A DNA stretch of 64,000 nt from Halobacteriovorax sp. GB3 (GCF_028649655.1 NZ_JAQSLN010000003.1:992001-1056000), one strand, 5' to 3'; shown: positions 18,798 to 28,164, counted from the stretch's first letter. The notes: a model not told the origin generated them from the letters alone. Numbers and translations: made by a program.

Positions 18798-19940
18798 TTA
18801 GTAGGATTCTTTGTAATCTTGATCGTAATTCTTGAGCTCTTTAATAAGGCTATTGATTTCTTTAGAATGTCTCATTTGCTTTTTATACTCTTCTACCAGT
18901 GACTTCTCAAATAAATCACCTTTAATCTGAACAGGACTTACTGAAGCAGGTCCTCGCATCATCATTTTTTTCTTTGGCATCTCTTTTACCGAAGCAGGTG
19001 CTCTTGCAGAAGATTGATCAGAAGTGGCAGAAAATATTCTCACAGCAACACCCGACTTTGTCTTGTAGTCAGGTTTGAACACTTTGTGTTTAGTTACTTT
19101 CTTAGGCTTTGACTGAGCTTCTTTTTTGAGTTTTTCAATCAAAAGATCTTTGTACATTGTATTCTTTGGAGACTTAACATAAATCATTGTACCAGGCTCT
19201 GTTGCCATTTCATTGGCAGAAGCAGGTGTTCTTTTTGAATCAACTTGCTCTTTCATTGAAGGAGATGAACCTTTCATTTCTTTTTTAACGATTTGTCTTC
19301 TTCCTCTTTTTTCAAACTCTTTATCAACTCCATCAAAAAGCGTTAGAACCTTTCTATAAGTTGCTTCTCCAATTGGTGTCGGATTTCTTGGTGCCCCATT
19401 CTCATAGTTCTCAGAGATAAAAGAGAACTTTCCAGCATCGACACTTAATTTAAGATAAGAGTGGATTGAATTGGCAAACTCAACATCTTCTTTTAATGCC
19501 ATAACTTGTGTTTTACCACTTGCTTGATCAAAAGAAATAATGAAGTCACTACTGTCATAGCGAGTGTGGGCATTTACAGTTGAAACCATAAAATCTTCAT
19601 TACGCTTTGAATACGAGCGAACCCAAAGGTATCCACCTTTTAATTCTAATGCCCTATTCATAACAATAAGATAACCAGATCCAGATAAATGAAAGTCGTG
19701 ATCATAATTATCACGAAACGAAAGTTGTGATCCAACTTCTGTGAATATTTCATCAAACTCAAAAAGAGCATCACCTTCGCGAAGCTCAATCATCGTTGAT
19801 TTACCATCGATGTTTCTCGTAACAAAGGCCTTTCCCATCAAATTAACGACAAGTCCCTTCTCTGTCGCTGCGACAGCAGAAAAACTTATCAAGAGGGAGA
19901 GAAGACTAATTACTCTTATATTTTTGAACAATCTTTTCAT
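18798..19940 (-). CDS. exported FecR-like protein with a basic, repeat-containing C-terminal tail
   Basis: A 380-residue precursor with a signal peptide (VISLLSLLISFSAVAA). Residues about 30-190 resemble a FecR domain (GDALFEFDEIFTEVGSQLSF, LELKGGYLWVRSYS, VSTVNAHTRYDSSDFIISF). From about residue 210 the protein is low-complexity and Lys-rich and carries three copies of a short R-x-PAS motif (RTPASANEM, RAPASVKEM, RGPASVSPV). The start overlaps the preceding lipoprotein gene by 35 bases, suggesting coupled translation and a shared envelope role. A lysine-rich tail could contact peptidoglycan or LPS, which is inference. Confidence 0.65.
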   Translation of the reverse strand: MKRLFKNIRVISLLSLLISFSAVAATEKGLVVNLMGKAFVTRNIDGKSTMIELREGDALFEFDEIFTEVGSQLSFRDNYDHDFHLSGSGYLIVMNRALELKGGYLWVRSYSKRNEDFMVSTVNAHTRYDSSDFIISFDQASGKTQVMALKEDVEFANSIHSYLKLSVDAGKFSFISENYENGAPRNPTPIGEATYRKVLTLFDGVDKEFEKRGRRQIVKKEMKGSSPSMKEQVDSKRTPASANEMATEPGTMIYVKSPKNTMYKDLLIEKLKKEAQSKPKKVTKHKVFKPDYKTKSGVAVRIFSATSDQSSARAPASVKEMPKKKMMMRGPASVSPVQIKGDLFEKSLVEEYKKQMRHSKEINSLIKELKNYDQDYKESY

Positions 19941-20631
19941 AGTGCGGACTCAATATTTGCCATTCTGGCGTGTTTCTATACTTCTTTCTGAATTCTTCCA
20001 CAGTGCCAAAGAAATTCTTTTCATCACCTAATTTTAAATAAGTTAACCCAATCCATAACTTAGCACCAAGATAGTACTGGCTCGTTGGATAGTTTTTAAC
20101 AAGTGTTTGAAGGTGCTTCAACGTCCACTCGTAATGCTTTCCTGATTCATAAGAGGCTACACCTGCTTGAAAAAGAAAGTGGTCATCTTTAGATTTTGAA
20201 CTTGGATATTTAATTGCAAATGTATTATAGAACTGAGCAGATTTCTCAAAGTTCTTCATGTTAAATTCTTTATCAGCAACGGCGAGAATCTCTTCAGGCT
20301 TCCACTTGTAAATATCAAATTTAACCATGTCATTTGAATCAACCATTTTTACACTAGCTAATCCTCTTCCTGGCCTCTCTTCAGTGATTCCCTTTTTTAA
20401 GCTCTGAATCTGACCTTCAAGATAGTAATTCTTGCTCTCCAAGGTTTTCACTTTAGACTTTAATCTTGCCGTCTCAATTTTAAGTTGCTCATTTTCTTTT
20501 AGAAGAGCATAACTCTTATCCTCGAGTCGATTGTAATAAGCTGCTCTTTGTTCCATAAAGTCTACGGCTCCACACGATGTGAAGAGAGCTGCGATCATAG
20601 TCATTAAAAATAAATTCATCATACTTTTCAT
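19906..20631 (-). CDS. YbgF/CpoB-like lipoprotein with coiled coil and TPR
   Basis: Signal peptide ending in the lipobox LFTSC, a coiled coil at about residues 30-80 (YALLKENEQLKIETARLKSK), then TPR-like repeats at about 110-230 (FNMKNFEKSAQFYNTFAIKY, HLQTLVKNYPTSQYYLGAKL). This is the layout of CpoB/YbgF proteins, which link Tol-Pal and peptidoglycan synthesis, but here the protein is lipid-anchored. No tol or pal gene is adjacent. The ATG at 20629-20631 is chosen because AAGGA lies eight bases upstream; the longer frame starting at 20661 has none. It overlaps the FecR-like gene. Confidence 0.7.
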   Translation of the reverse strand: MKSMMNLFLMTMIAALFTSCGAVDFMEQRAAYYNRLEDKSYALLKENEQLKIETARLKSKVKTLESKNYYLEGQIQSLKKGITEERPGRGLASVKMVDSNDMVKFDIYKWKPEEILAVADKEFNMKNFEKSAQFYNTFAIKYPSSKSKDDHFLFQAGVASYESGKHYEWTLKHLQTLVKNYPTSQYYLGAKLWIGLTYLKLGDEKNFFGTVEEFRKKYRNTPEWQILSPHYEKIVQKYKSN

Positions 20632-20762
20632 GGACACGTTCCTTAATCCATTGACACCCATTTCAATAAACTGTTCGGATTTTTGACAAAATCATTTAGT
20701 AAAAAGTGAGTGATAGGAAAAAAGGACCTACTTCATCCATAGAATCGGATATTTAGGTGTAT

Positions 20763-21545
20763 TTATTTCTTATTCTTAGAGCGAAGACCGAGGTTATTAG
20801 GGCAAAAAAGACAACCGTCCCCCTCTTTACAGCAATTGCTTAAACCCATCTTTGAGTCTTGGAAGTTTCTGATGATGGCATCTGAGTTTTGGAAACCTGA
20901 GTTTAAAAGAAGAGATTTCGCTGAATCAAATTGATCGACCGAAACAAGGTCATAACTTTTAAGCAATACTTCAATGCTCTCAAATGAAAGGGATTCAATT
21001 TGTGAATGAAGTGAATGAGAATCCATACCTAGTGCACGAATATTGGATGACTTTATAGTGGATTGATAAGTAAGAATCAATACCTTACGTACATGATCAA
21101 GCTCTTCTTTAGAGAATTTTGAAATATCAACAGACTCAATGGCCTTATACTCATGAATTGAAAAGTCCACAAACGAGTAAAGACGATAAATTTCATTGGC
21201 ATAAAATGTTTGAACATCTTCATCAGAGAGATTATCCAACTTAAATGTCTTTCTAACGTACTCTAATTCTTTTTCACTGAAGGACCTCTTTGACTTGCTT
21301 CTGTTTATATAGGTATCAAGGTATGTTTCCTCTTGTGCTTTTAAAAGATCAAATAATTCATAGAGTTTTGAAAGTTGAACTTCATCTCCACTAATTAAAC
21401 TCCCTAATGACTTAGCATTTTCAGGCAGCGTCTTTTCAAGAGACTTTGAAAGAACACGAATATATTTAAAACAACTCGATTCAACGGCCCAAGATTGCAG
21501 TGAAAGTGTCATCAAAAGAATGGTTAAAAAGTACCTAAGTCTCAT
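20763..21545 (-). CDS. exported hypothetical protein with a Cys-rich C-terminus, 260 aa
   Basis: Not recognised. Signal peptide (YFLTILLMTLSLQSWA), a long helical acidic/basic mature part, and a C-terminal Cys cluster (NCCKEGDGCLFCP) that could bind metal or form disulfides in the periplasm. There is one early Cys after the signal peptide (ESSCFKY), but it is not in a lipobox. No convincing Shine-Dalgarno precedes the ATG. It is monocistronic by spacing. Confidence 0.6.
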   Translation of the reverse strand: MRLRYFLTILLMTLSLQSWAVESSCFKYIRVLSKSLEKTLPENAKSLGSLISGDEVQLSKLYELFDLLKAQEETYLDTYINRSKSKRSFSEKELEYVRKTFKLDNLSDEDVQTFYANEIYRLYSFVDFSIHEYKAIESVDISKFSKEELDHVRKVLILTYQSTIKSSNIRALGMDSHSLHSQIESLSFESIEVLLKSYDLVSVDQFDSAKSLLLNSGFQNSDAIIRNFQDSKMGLSNCCKEGDGCLFCPNNLGLRSKNKK

Positions 21546-21642
21546 GAACTAATTGTTACACGAAACGAAAGTTTGACGAGCGAAACATCGTTAAAATGAA
21601 ATAGTTACATCAAATGTATTTATTGAAGTCACCTTATAAAAA

Positions 21643-22434
21643 TCAAGGACTTGTCTTTACCCAAGACGAAAAGATCTCACAGAGCGTGTCTATCCCAGTA
21701 ACCAGCGGCGCAGGTCCAGGCTGTAAAAAAACAGCAGGATCAAGTTCAAAGATATTCCCCCTCTTAACGGCCTCTAACTCACTATAGCCCTCTCTGTTAG
21801 CGATAGACTCCTTATCAACTTTTTTGCCACACCAGCAGGCTAAAATAATATCAGGATTTGCATCGATAACGAATTGGTCTTCAATAAAACGCTCTTTGGC
21901 CAATGAACCCATCGACTGATCCTTAGTGATAGAGTCTCCACCACAAAGTTCAACAAGTTCATGAAACCAGCGAATTGCACATATTCGAGGTTCATCCCAC
22001 TCTTCAATATAAACTTTTGGTCTTTTAGTGAGCGACTTTGCAAATGCTCTCGCCTTCTCTATTTTAAGCTCGATTTGCTCAAGATAAAGCTCCCCTTCCT
22101 CCTGCTTTCCAACCATATTTGCAATCAGACGAATATAAGAGAGAATCTCCTCAATCGAGCGATGATTAGCGATAAAAACATTGAGGCCAGCACCAATGAG
22201 ATCTCTTGCAAAATCTTTTTGAATGTCAGAAAAACCAAGTACTAAATCAGGATTGAGATCTCGCACTTTTTTTACATTTCCACCTGTAAAAGCACAAACG
22301 ACAGGCAATTTCTTTGCCTCTGCAGGTCTTTCAACGTAAGCAGAAACACCAACCACACGATCCCCCTCCCCAAGGGCAAAAAGAACCTCGACAGCTTCTT
22401 CAGTAAGACAAACAATTCTTCTTGGAAAATGCAA
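21643..22434 (-). CDS. BtuF-like cobalamin/iron-complex-binding family protein without a signal peptide
   Basis: A periplasmic-binding-protein fold of the BtuF/FhuD type: RRIVCLTEEAVEVLFALGEG, GVSAYVERP, VKKVRDLNPDLVLGFSDIQ, the central helix region (ANMVGKQEEGELYLEQIELK), then WFHELVELCGGDSI and NPDIILACWCGKK. There is no signal peptide or lipobox, unlike transporter-associated members, and no permease or ATPase gene is adjacent. Such stand-alone proteins are usually annotated as cobalamin-binding. The frame extends to a TTG at 22446, but GGGAGG overlaps that codon, so the TTG at 22432-22434 is preferred. A cytoplasmic location is implied but not proven. Confidence 0.7.
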   Translation of the reverse strand: MHFPRRIVCLTEEAVEVLFALGEGDRVVGVSAYVERPAEAKKLPVVCAFTGGNVKKVRDLNPDLVLGFSDIQKDFARDLIGAGLNVFIANHRSIEEILSYIRLIANMVGKQEEGELYLEQIELKIEKARAFAKSLTKRPKVYIEEWDEPRICAIRWFHELVELCGGDSITKDQSMGSLAKERFIEDQFVIDANPDIILACWCGKKVDKESIANREGYSELEAVKRGNIFELDPAVFLQPGPAPLVTGIDTLCEIFSSWVKTSP

Positions 22435-22474
22435 ATTTCCTCCCAAATAACACTATTGTGTCTGCTAAAAGAAA

Positions 22475-22549
22475 GTTAACAAAGCAAACATGTCAATTCT
22501 TAGTCAAATAATTTCCTTCAAGATGATTATCTCACATAACTTTGCTAAC
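22475..22549. promoter_or_regulatory. inverted GTTARCAAAG pair in a divergent promoter region
   Basis: GTTAACAAAG (22475-22484) and the inverted CTTTGCTAAC (22540-22549) lie between the divergent BtuF-like and DsbD-like genes, in a 135-bp gap where both promoters must be. It could be a pair of operator half-sites. No cobalamin-riboswitch box was found. Confidence 0.25.
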
Positions 22550-22581
22550 ATAAAAAGGTATTTCATTAGCGAAGAGGACAG

Positions 22582-24846
22582 ATGTTCATGAGAAGTTTAA
22601 GCACTATTTTATTCACCCTACTTTTAAGTTTTTCGACCCTCGCAACAGGCGGGGCTTATCAACCAGAAGAAGAGGTACCAAAAACGCCTGTTGAATTTGG
22701 AGTTCAAACGGCTCAGATAAATGGTGAATTCTACTTATCGCTCAATTATAAAAACTTTCCACACTGGCATACATACTGGAAAAACCCTGGAGATGCAGGA
22801 CTTCCAATTAGCTCTGACATCTCTGTCGATGGGAAAGAAATTAAACTAGAACAATTAGAATGGCCGGTGCCAAAAAGATACATCGAAAAAGGAGATATTC
22901 TTGCTTTTGGTTACGATGGTTTTTATAGTCTATTTTATAAACTTCCAAAAGAAGCACTCAACGGAAGTGCTAAAATCCACTCAACTTGGCTCGTCTGTAA
23001 GCATATCTGTATTCCAGGACAAGCTACGATCGAAGGGAATTTTGCTAATAATATTTTTGAAACAACAGATACAAAGAATCTTACTGCTGAAGGGCAAGTT
23101 TTAGAAAGTCGCTTTAATCAACTCCCAAAGTTAAAAGAATTTCCAGCTGAAATCGATCTCATTCTAGCTAAAGACTCAAACCCAAATGTTCCCTCATTAA
23201 TACTCTTCTACAATCTTTCAGATGTAAGCGCAGATCAATTGATGAGTAATATGAATTTACTAACGCCTTATCCAATTTCACCATTTAGCTTTAAAAGAGA
23301 AGAACTATTTAAAGATAAAAAGAATAATGTTTATGCAAAATATAAAATAGAATGGGATGGTGAATACGTTGAACCTGTAATTCCCTACCCATCAAATGGA
23401 AAATTAGATCGTCCCTACAAACTCAAATTTCTCTACGCTGATCCTAAAACAAAGGAAGTAAGCATCGTTGAGAAGACCTTCACGACAGTTAGTTTAGATC
23501 AAGCAGAAAAAACAGAATCATTCTTTAGTCTTGTTCAAAGAATCAACAATCAAGTATCAACTGATAAAAAGATTGAAGTTGAGCAATCAGATAAAGTCAT
23601 CACTTCCGATACTTCTGAATCAGGAGGTAATACTTTTCTCTACTATCTCTTACTTGCTTTTATTGGCGGTCTAATTCTAAATTTCATGCCATGTGTACTA
23701 CCTGTAATCTCTCTTAAGCTCTTTGGTCTTATTCGCCATAGTGATGAGAGTCGAGCTTCAATTTTTAAGCATAACCTCTTCTACTCTCTTGGAGTCCTTG
23801 CAACATTCCTCGCTCTCGCAGCCGTTGTCGTTGCAGTAAAGGCAGCAGGAGCAAATATTGGCTGGGGCTTCCAACTTCAATCTCCACCGTTTGTGGCCAT
23901 TATGGTTATTGTTATTTTCGTTATGGCCCTAAACCTCTTTGGACTTTTTGAAGTGAGAACTCCGGGAGGATCGAAACTAGGTAACGTAGAAATTAGAAAT
24001 ACATATTCAGGAGACTTTTTAAGCGGAATTCTAGCAACAATTCTCTCGACTCCATGTAGTGCTCCATTTTTAGGTACAGCACTAACTTTTGCTTTTACTT
24101 CAAGCACAACAGCAATTGTTCTCGTTTTTCTAAGTATCGGTCTTGGACTTTCATTTCCATTTCTTCTAACAGGGATTTTCCCAAAACTTATCGCCTTCCT
24201 ACCTAGACCAGGTCACTGGATGGAACACCTTAAGAAGTTTCTCGCTCTCACTCTTATTCTTACTGTTATTTGGCTATTGGATGTCTATGGGGCCCTTACA
24301 ACCTCATCAATCCCACTTTTAAAGCTAAATACAACTCTCGTTCTTATCTTCTTTAGCATCTATATGCTTAAGCATATTACAAAGAGAAAACTTTTTGTTC
24401 TGCCTTTTGCAATCGTAACAATTGCTCTGGCGGCCAATGTTCTCCTAACAAAAGAAACTCCTGTAATAGATCAATCGGTTAATCAAATTGTTCTCGATAA
24501 GAGACAAGGAGGTCTTGATTGGGAAGAATGGAGTGAAGCAAAAATGAACTCTTCTAAAGAGCAAAAACAACTTACTTTCGTCGACTTTACAGCAAAATGG
24601 TGCTTCACTTGTAAAGTTAATGAGAAACTTGTCATTGATACTGCAAGCTTTCATGAACTAGTGAAAAAGAAAAATGTGAAACTTCTTCTTGCTGATTGGA
24701 CAAGAAGAGATGAAAAAATTGGATCGTGGTTAAAGAAAAATGGAATGGTTGGAGTTCCCGCCTATTTCGTAATCAACTCAAAGGGAGAACTCATCAATCT
24801 CGGTGAAACACTTTCTATCAAAGAGCTTGAAAAGACTTTAAACTAA
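22582..24846 (+). CDS. DsbD/ScsB-family thiol:disulfide interchange protein
   Basis: A 754-residue membrane reductase that moves electrons from cytoplasmic thioredoxin to periplasmic substrates. Order: signal peptide (TILFTLLLSFSTLA), periplasmic N-terminal DsbD-like domain with the Cys pair in CKHICIPG near residue 138, a multi-span cytochrome-c-biogenesis-type core with the conserved Cys motifs MPCVLPVISLK (about 369) and TPCSAPFLGTAL (about 489), and a C-terminal thioredoxin domain with WCFTCK (about 672). All three redox-Cys modules are present. It is longer than E. coli DsbD and is closest in layout to ScsB-type proteins. GAGG lies just upstream of the ATG. It overlaps the gpsA stop by four bases. 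Confidence 0.88.
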   Translation: MFMRSLSTILFTLLLSFSTLATGGAYQPEEEVPKTPVEFGVQTAQINGEFYLSLNYKNFPHWHTYWKNPGDAGLPISSDISVDGKEIKLEQLEWPVPKRYIEKGDILAFGYDGFYSLFYKLPKEALNGSAKIHSTWLVCKHICIPGQATIEGNFANNIFETTDTKNLTAEGQVLESRFNQLPKLKEFPAEIDLILAKDSNPNVPSLILFYNLSDVSADQLMSNMNLLTPYPISPFSFKREELFKDKKNNVYAKYKIEWDGEYVEPVIPYPSNGKLDRPYKLKFLYADPKTKEVSIVEKTFTTVSLDQAEKTESFFSLVQRINNQVSTDKKIEVEQSDKVITSDTSESGGNTFLYYLLLAFIGGLILNFMPCVLPVISLKLFGLIRHSDESRASIFKHNLFYSLGVLATFLALAAVVVAVKAAGANIGWGFQLQSPPFVAIMVIVIFVMALNLFGLFEVRTPGGSKLGNVEIRNTYSGDFLSGILATILSTPCSAPFLGTALTFAFTSSTTAIVLVFLSIGLGLSFPFLLTGIFPKLIAFLPRPGHWMEHLKKFLALTLILTVIWLLDVYGALTTSSIPLLKLNTTLVLIFFSIYMLKHITKRKLFVLPFAIVTIALAANVLLTKETPVIDQSVNQIVLDKRQGGLDWEEWSEAKMNSSKEQKQLTFVDFTAKWCFTCKVNEKLVIDTASFHELVKKKNVKLLLADWTRRDEKIGSWLKKNGMVGVPAYFVINSKGELINLGETLSIKELEKTLN

Positions 24847-25877
24847 TCTAATTCAAATTTTGATGGTGATTTCATAATGCGCTTAATGACTTCCATTGGG
24901 CGCTTTTCTTCATAAAGCACCTCATACAATCCATTAAATATCTGTGCGCGAATTTCATACTTTTCAGATAAAAAGTGAGCGGCCTTCGTGGTCTTAAATC
25001 CCTCAACAACCGTACGTTGAGATTCAATAATCTCTTGCGGTGCTCGCCCCTTAGCAATTTCAATACCAAATTGTTTATTTCGAGAAAGGCCACCCGTTGT
25101 CGTAAGAATAAGATCACCCATTCCACTAAGTCCATAAAACGTCTCAGGACGTGCATTAAAAACTTTCCCATAGCGAAGCATTTCTACAATTCCACGCGTA
25201 ATCAGAGCAGCACGAGTGTTATGGTTAAAACCAAGACCCTCAATAATACCACCTGCAATAGCAATGACATTTTTTAAAGCACCGCCTAACAAAACACCTT
25301 TAACATCATAGCTCTGAAGAGCTTTAAAATAAGGAGTCTCCATCATATGAGAAACTTGCGTTAGAACTTTTTTTGAGCGACCAGCAAGAGTAACGAGTGT
25401 GATTTGCTCTTGCATGATTTCTTTTGCAAAACTCGGCCCAGATAGAAAACAAAATAATTCTTTATAATTATTGAAGAGGTCAAAGAAAAGGTCGTCCGGT
25501 AGCTCTAATGAAATAGGATCAATACCTTTAGAAAGTGAGACAACTGGAATATCTCTTTCAAGATATTTTTCGAATCGATCAAAGTTCTCTTTGAAAAAAG
25601 GGCCAATTGCAGAAGTTGGTAGACCTGAGACAATCAATTCCAGATCATCCATCTTATGAGCATCAACTTCATCCCATGTAAGTGCAGCATCCACATTTGC
25701 AGCTAATTGCAGCCCAGGTAGGTAAACATCGTTAATACAATTTTCTTTAATCGACTCATAAACATCAGTCGATCTGACTTTTAAAATTACTTTATCAAAA
25801 TTATTAGCGAGAATAGAAGCAATACTTGTACCAAAGGCACCTGCTCCTACGACTAGCGCAACCTTGTGCTTTTTCAT
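24843..25877 (-). CDS. gpsA: glycerol-3-phosphate dehydrogenase [NAD(P)+]
   Basis: Reduces dihydroxyacetone phosphate to sn-glycerol-3-phosphate for phospholipid synthesis. About 344 residues, the usual length. The Rossmann motif LVVGAGAFGTSIASILANN is at the N-terminus, followed by VVSLSKGI, FLSGPSFAKEI, the catalytic-Lys segment GGALKNVIAIAGG, and TRGIVEMLRYG with YGLSGMGDLILTT. The ATG at 25875-25877 has AAAGGA six bases upstream and is preferred over the in-frame TTG at 25883. It is followed convergently by the DsbD-like gene. The DUF493 gene lies 20 bases upstream, so they are probably co-transcribed. Confidence 0.93.
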   Translation of the reverse strand: MKKHKVALVVGAGAFGTSIASILANNFDKVILKVRSTDVYESIKENCINDVYLPGLQLAANVDAALTWDEVDAHKMDDLELIVSGLPTSAIGPFFKENFDRFEKYLERDIPVVSLSKGIDPISLELPDDLFFDLFNNYKELFCFLSGPSFAKEIMQEQITLVTLAGRSKKVLTQVSHMMETPYFKALQSYDVKGVLLGGALKNVIAIAGGIIEGLGFNHNTRAALITRGIVEMLRYGKVFNARPETFYGLSGMGDLILTTTGGLSRNKQFGIEIAKGRAPQEIIESQRTVVEGFKTTKAAHFLSEKYEIRAQIFNGLYEVLYEEKRPMEVIKRIMKSPSKFELD

Positions 25878-25897
25878 AATCAATCCTTTGAAAATGA

Positions 25898-26155
25898 TTA
25901 AAGAGAAATAATTCCAGGAACTGTTGAGACACTTTCATAAAGTAGAATGACCTCTTCGCTAGAGTTCATCATTTTTTTAAATGTCATACTTACATATTTT
26001 CCTGTACGTGAGGGTCTTTCCATAAAATTATCGTGATCAACCGTCTCTTTAAAAAGTTCAATATGTTCTTCTTTGACAACAAATTTAAACGTATAGTGCG
26101 AGGGCCAAGTATATTCGGCATCAAGCAAATCTTTTAATTTTTGTGTATCGGCCAT
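25898..26155 (-). CDS. DUF493 (YbeD-like) family protein
   Basis: A small ACT-like-fold protein of 85 residues. The pattern FKFVVKEEHIELFKETV, then RPSRTGKYVSMTFKKMMNSS and a C-terminal TVPGIISL, matches the DUF493/YbeD family, whose role is unclear. The ATG at 26153-26155 has AGGTG six bases upstream; the in-frame GTG at 26164 overlaps that sequence and is rejected. It lies 20 bases upstream of gpsA in the same direction. Confidence 0.75.
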   Translation of the reverse strand: MADTQKLKDLLDAEYTWPSHYTFKFVVKEEHIELFKETVDHDNFMERPSRTGKYVSMTFKKMMNSSEEVILLYESVSTVPGIISL

Positions 26156-26322
26156 GGTATTCACCTATTTTTTTGTTTATCTGATTATATTACTTTATTT
26201 TACCTGAAAATTGAATGATTCTAGGGTTTTCTACAGACTAAAAAAAATCACTTAAGTTCTTGAGATTTCATAAAATTATTCCGAAAAGTTTAAAAAAATA
26301 AATATATCTTTCTGAGGTGATC

Positions 26323-27384
26323 GTGAATCTTTCTATAGAGACAGCAAAAACTATTTTAGATAATGCTCCCCTTCCCGTTATTTGCTGGAATGGAGACAAC
26401 GAACTAACTTACTTCAATTCCAATGCAAAAGAGTTCTTTGAATTGTCTGAAAATCACCTTGGTGACGATATCGAATTACTTTTTAATGGTTATAAAACGA
26501 ATATCTTTGAAAAGATTATCTCTAACGAAGTGATCACTCTACAACTCAGAGGCGTCCAAAGACACTTCAAGTTTTATACTTATAAAACAAGTGAAAACTT
26601 AACAGTGGCCCAAGCCGTTGATGCGAGTCAGTCATCTTATGAAGTTCAGGCCTTTGATGAGCAAAGATGTCAGGCCATACATGAACATAAAATGGACATG
26701 ATTTCACAACTTGCAGCAGGACTATCCCACGAAGTAAATAACCCTCTTGGAATTATCAGCCTCTCGGCGAGTATTCTTGAAGAGAGAATCGATTCACTCT
26801 CTGATGTCCTTGGAGAAGATAGTGAAAAAGTCCTCAATTACATTGAAAATATTGACTGTGCAATTGATAGAACAAGAGAAATCATTCAAAAACTTCTTAT
26901 TTTTAGTAGAAAGCAAAAAGAAGACCGTATTGAAGAATTTAATGTCGAAACTTTTATTCGCAATAGTTTAGTTTTTTGTAAGATCAATATAAAAAACAAA
27001 GGAATCAAGATCGAAGAAGACTTTGATCGAGACATTAATATAAAGACAATGAATTCAACGCTTATGCAGTGCTTTGTCTATCTTCTCTATAATGCTGTTG
27101 AAGCATTTCATGAACAAGAAATTGAAAATCCAAAGATTGTTATTTCGGCAAAAAAAGAGAATAAAGACCTCATCCTTTCTATAAGTAATAACGGAATGCC
27201 TTTAATTGAAAGTGATCAAGAAAAGATGTTCTCCCCTTTCTATTCGACAAAAGGTCCTGGTCACCTAGGAATTGGTCTTACTCAATGTCGAACACTACTC
27301 AAAACCTTGAAAGGTGATATTCAATTTAATCGTCATGACAATATATCGACTTTTGAAATTAGAATACCTTCAGAATTAAGTTAA
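26323..27384 (+). CDS. PAS-domain sensor histidine kinase
   Basis: About 353 residues, no membrane segment, so cytoplasmic. An N-terminal PAS domain (ILDNAPLPVICWNGDNELTY, then FNSNAKEFFELSENHLG) is followed by a HisKA region with the phospho-acceptor motif LAAGLSHEVNNPLGII (His about residue 145). The HATPase domain shows an N-box-like VYLLYNAVEAFHE, a G1-like SNNGMP (Asn where Asp is common), the F-box SPFYSTKG and G2 HLGIGL. The relation is to NtrB/PAS-type kinases. No response regulator is adjacent, so it is an orphan here. GTG at 26323 with GAGG five bases upstream is preferred to GTG at 26317. Confidence 0.85.
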   Translation: MNLSIETAKTILDNAPLPVICWNGDNELTYFNSNAKEFFELSENHLGDDIELLFNGYKTNIFEKIISNEVITLQLRGVQRHFKFYTYKTSENLTVAQAVDASQSSYEVQAFDEQRCQAIHEHKMDMISQLAAGLSHEVNNPLGIISLSASILEERIDSLSDVLGEDSEKVLNYIENIDCAIDRTREIIQKLLIFSRKQKEDRIEEFNVETFIRNSLVFCKINIKNKGIKIEEDFDRDINIKTMNSTLMQCFVYLLYNAVEAFHEQEIENPKIVISAKKENKDLILSISNNGMPLIESDQEKMFSPFYSTKGPGHLGIGLTQCRTLLKTLKGDIQFNRHDNISTFEIRIPSELS

Positions 27385-28121
27385 CGATATTTTCTTATAA
27401 TTTTATCGAGAGTACCATCAGCCTTCATAGCGCGAAGATGTTTATCAATATCTTTGATTAAGTGTTTGAAACGGGATTTCTTTTGAATATGAAAATGAAA
27501 ATCAATTTCATCAAGAATGATCGGTAAACTCTCCACTGACCAGTCCTTGCCTTTGGCCTTCATCTGGTAGTCCACGAGATAATTTGACTCGATAAAGACA
27601 TCCGCTCTATTTAAAGTTAAAATTTTAAAAACTTGTTCCATATTTGTTACCCACATAACATCCATATTATGTAGTCGAGTTTTGGCCCAACCACTTCCAA
27701 GATAGAAGACAATTCGATAATCTTTTAAGTCTGAAATTGAGCGCACTTGCTTGGCTATTTTTTTCTTATCTGGGTTTTTCATTCCAGTGAAAACTTGCAT
27801 CTTACTCGTTACTACCGGAATACGATTGACCAGAGAATAAGATTTTCTCTCTTTACTAGGCATTGTAATGAAACCATCAGCTCTTGCTGTTTCAACAAGT
27901 TTCTGGGCCCTTGCCCAAGGGTAACCGCGATGATCTATTTCAATTTTCATTCTACTTTTGAAAACTTCATCGGCCACATCGACAAAGATCCCCTTCATCT
28001 TTCCCTCTTCCTTCCATGATAAAGGAGGATAATTGTAATAGTAATTCATTACAAATTGATCTTTTGACAAGGAATCAAAAGAAAAAAAGACAGAAAAAAA
28101 GATGAAGATAAGTTGATACAT
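27381..28121 (-). CDS. extracellular solute-binding protein family 3-like
   Basis: Signal peptide (LIFIFFSVFFSFDSLS) followed by a type 3 solute-binding fold: YPPLSWKEEGKMKGIFVDVA at the start, ARADGFITMPSKERKSY, then SISDLKDYRIVFYLGSGWAK and a C-terminal hinge return (LIKDIDKHLRAMKADGTLDK). It is of the kind found in amino-acid ABC systems and in stand-alone family members of Gammaproteobacteria. No permease or ATPase is nearby. The ligand is unknown. The Shine-Dalgarno is weak. It overlaps the histidine kinase stop by four bases in convergent orientation. Confidence 0.75.
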   Translation of the reverse strand: MYQLIFIFFSVFFSFDSLSKDQFVMNYYYNYPPLSWKEEGKMKGIFVDVADEVFKSRMKIEIDHRGYPWARAQKLVETARADGFITMPSKERKSYSLVNRIPVVTSKMQVFTGMKNPDKKKIAKQVRSISDLKDYRIVFYLGSGWAKTRLHNMDVMWVTNMEQVFKILTLNRADVFIESNYLVDYQMKAKGKDWSVESLPIILDEIDFHFHIQKKSRFKHLIKDIDKHLRAMKADGTLDKIIRKYR

Positions 28122-28139
28122 ATATCGTGTAAAAAATTT

Positions 28140-28157
28140 GCCCTAAAAGTTTAGGGC
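28140..28157 (-). terminator. terminator of the kdsB-pyrG-kdsA-kdsC operon
   Basis: The stem GCCCTAAA/TTTAGGGC with a two-base gap (four-base loop if the last pair opens) lies eight bases past the kdsC stop and is followed on the minus strand by AAATTTTTT. Confidence 0.75.
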
Positions 28158-28164
28158 AGAATAA

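Noticed and set aside
22447-22581. cobalamin riboswitch before the BtuF-like gene
   Set aside because: No B12-box or the expected long structured leader is present; the gap is only 135 bases and holds two divergent promoters.
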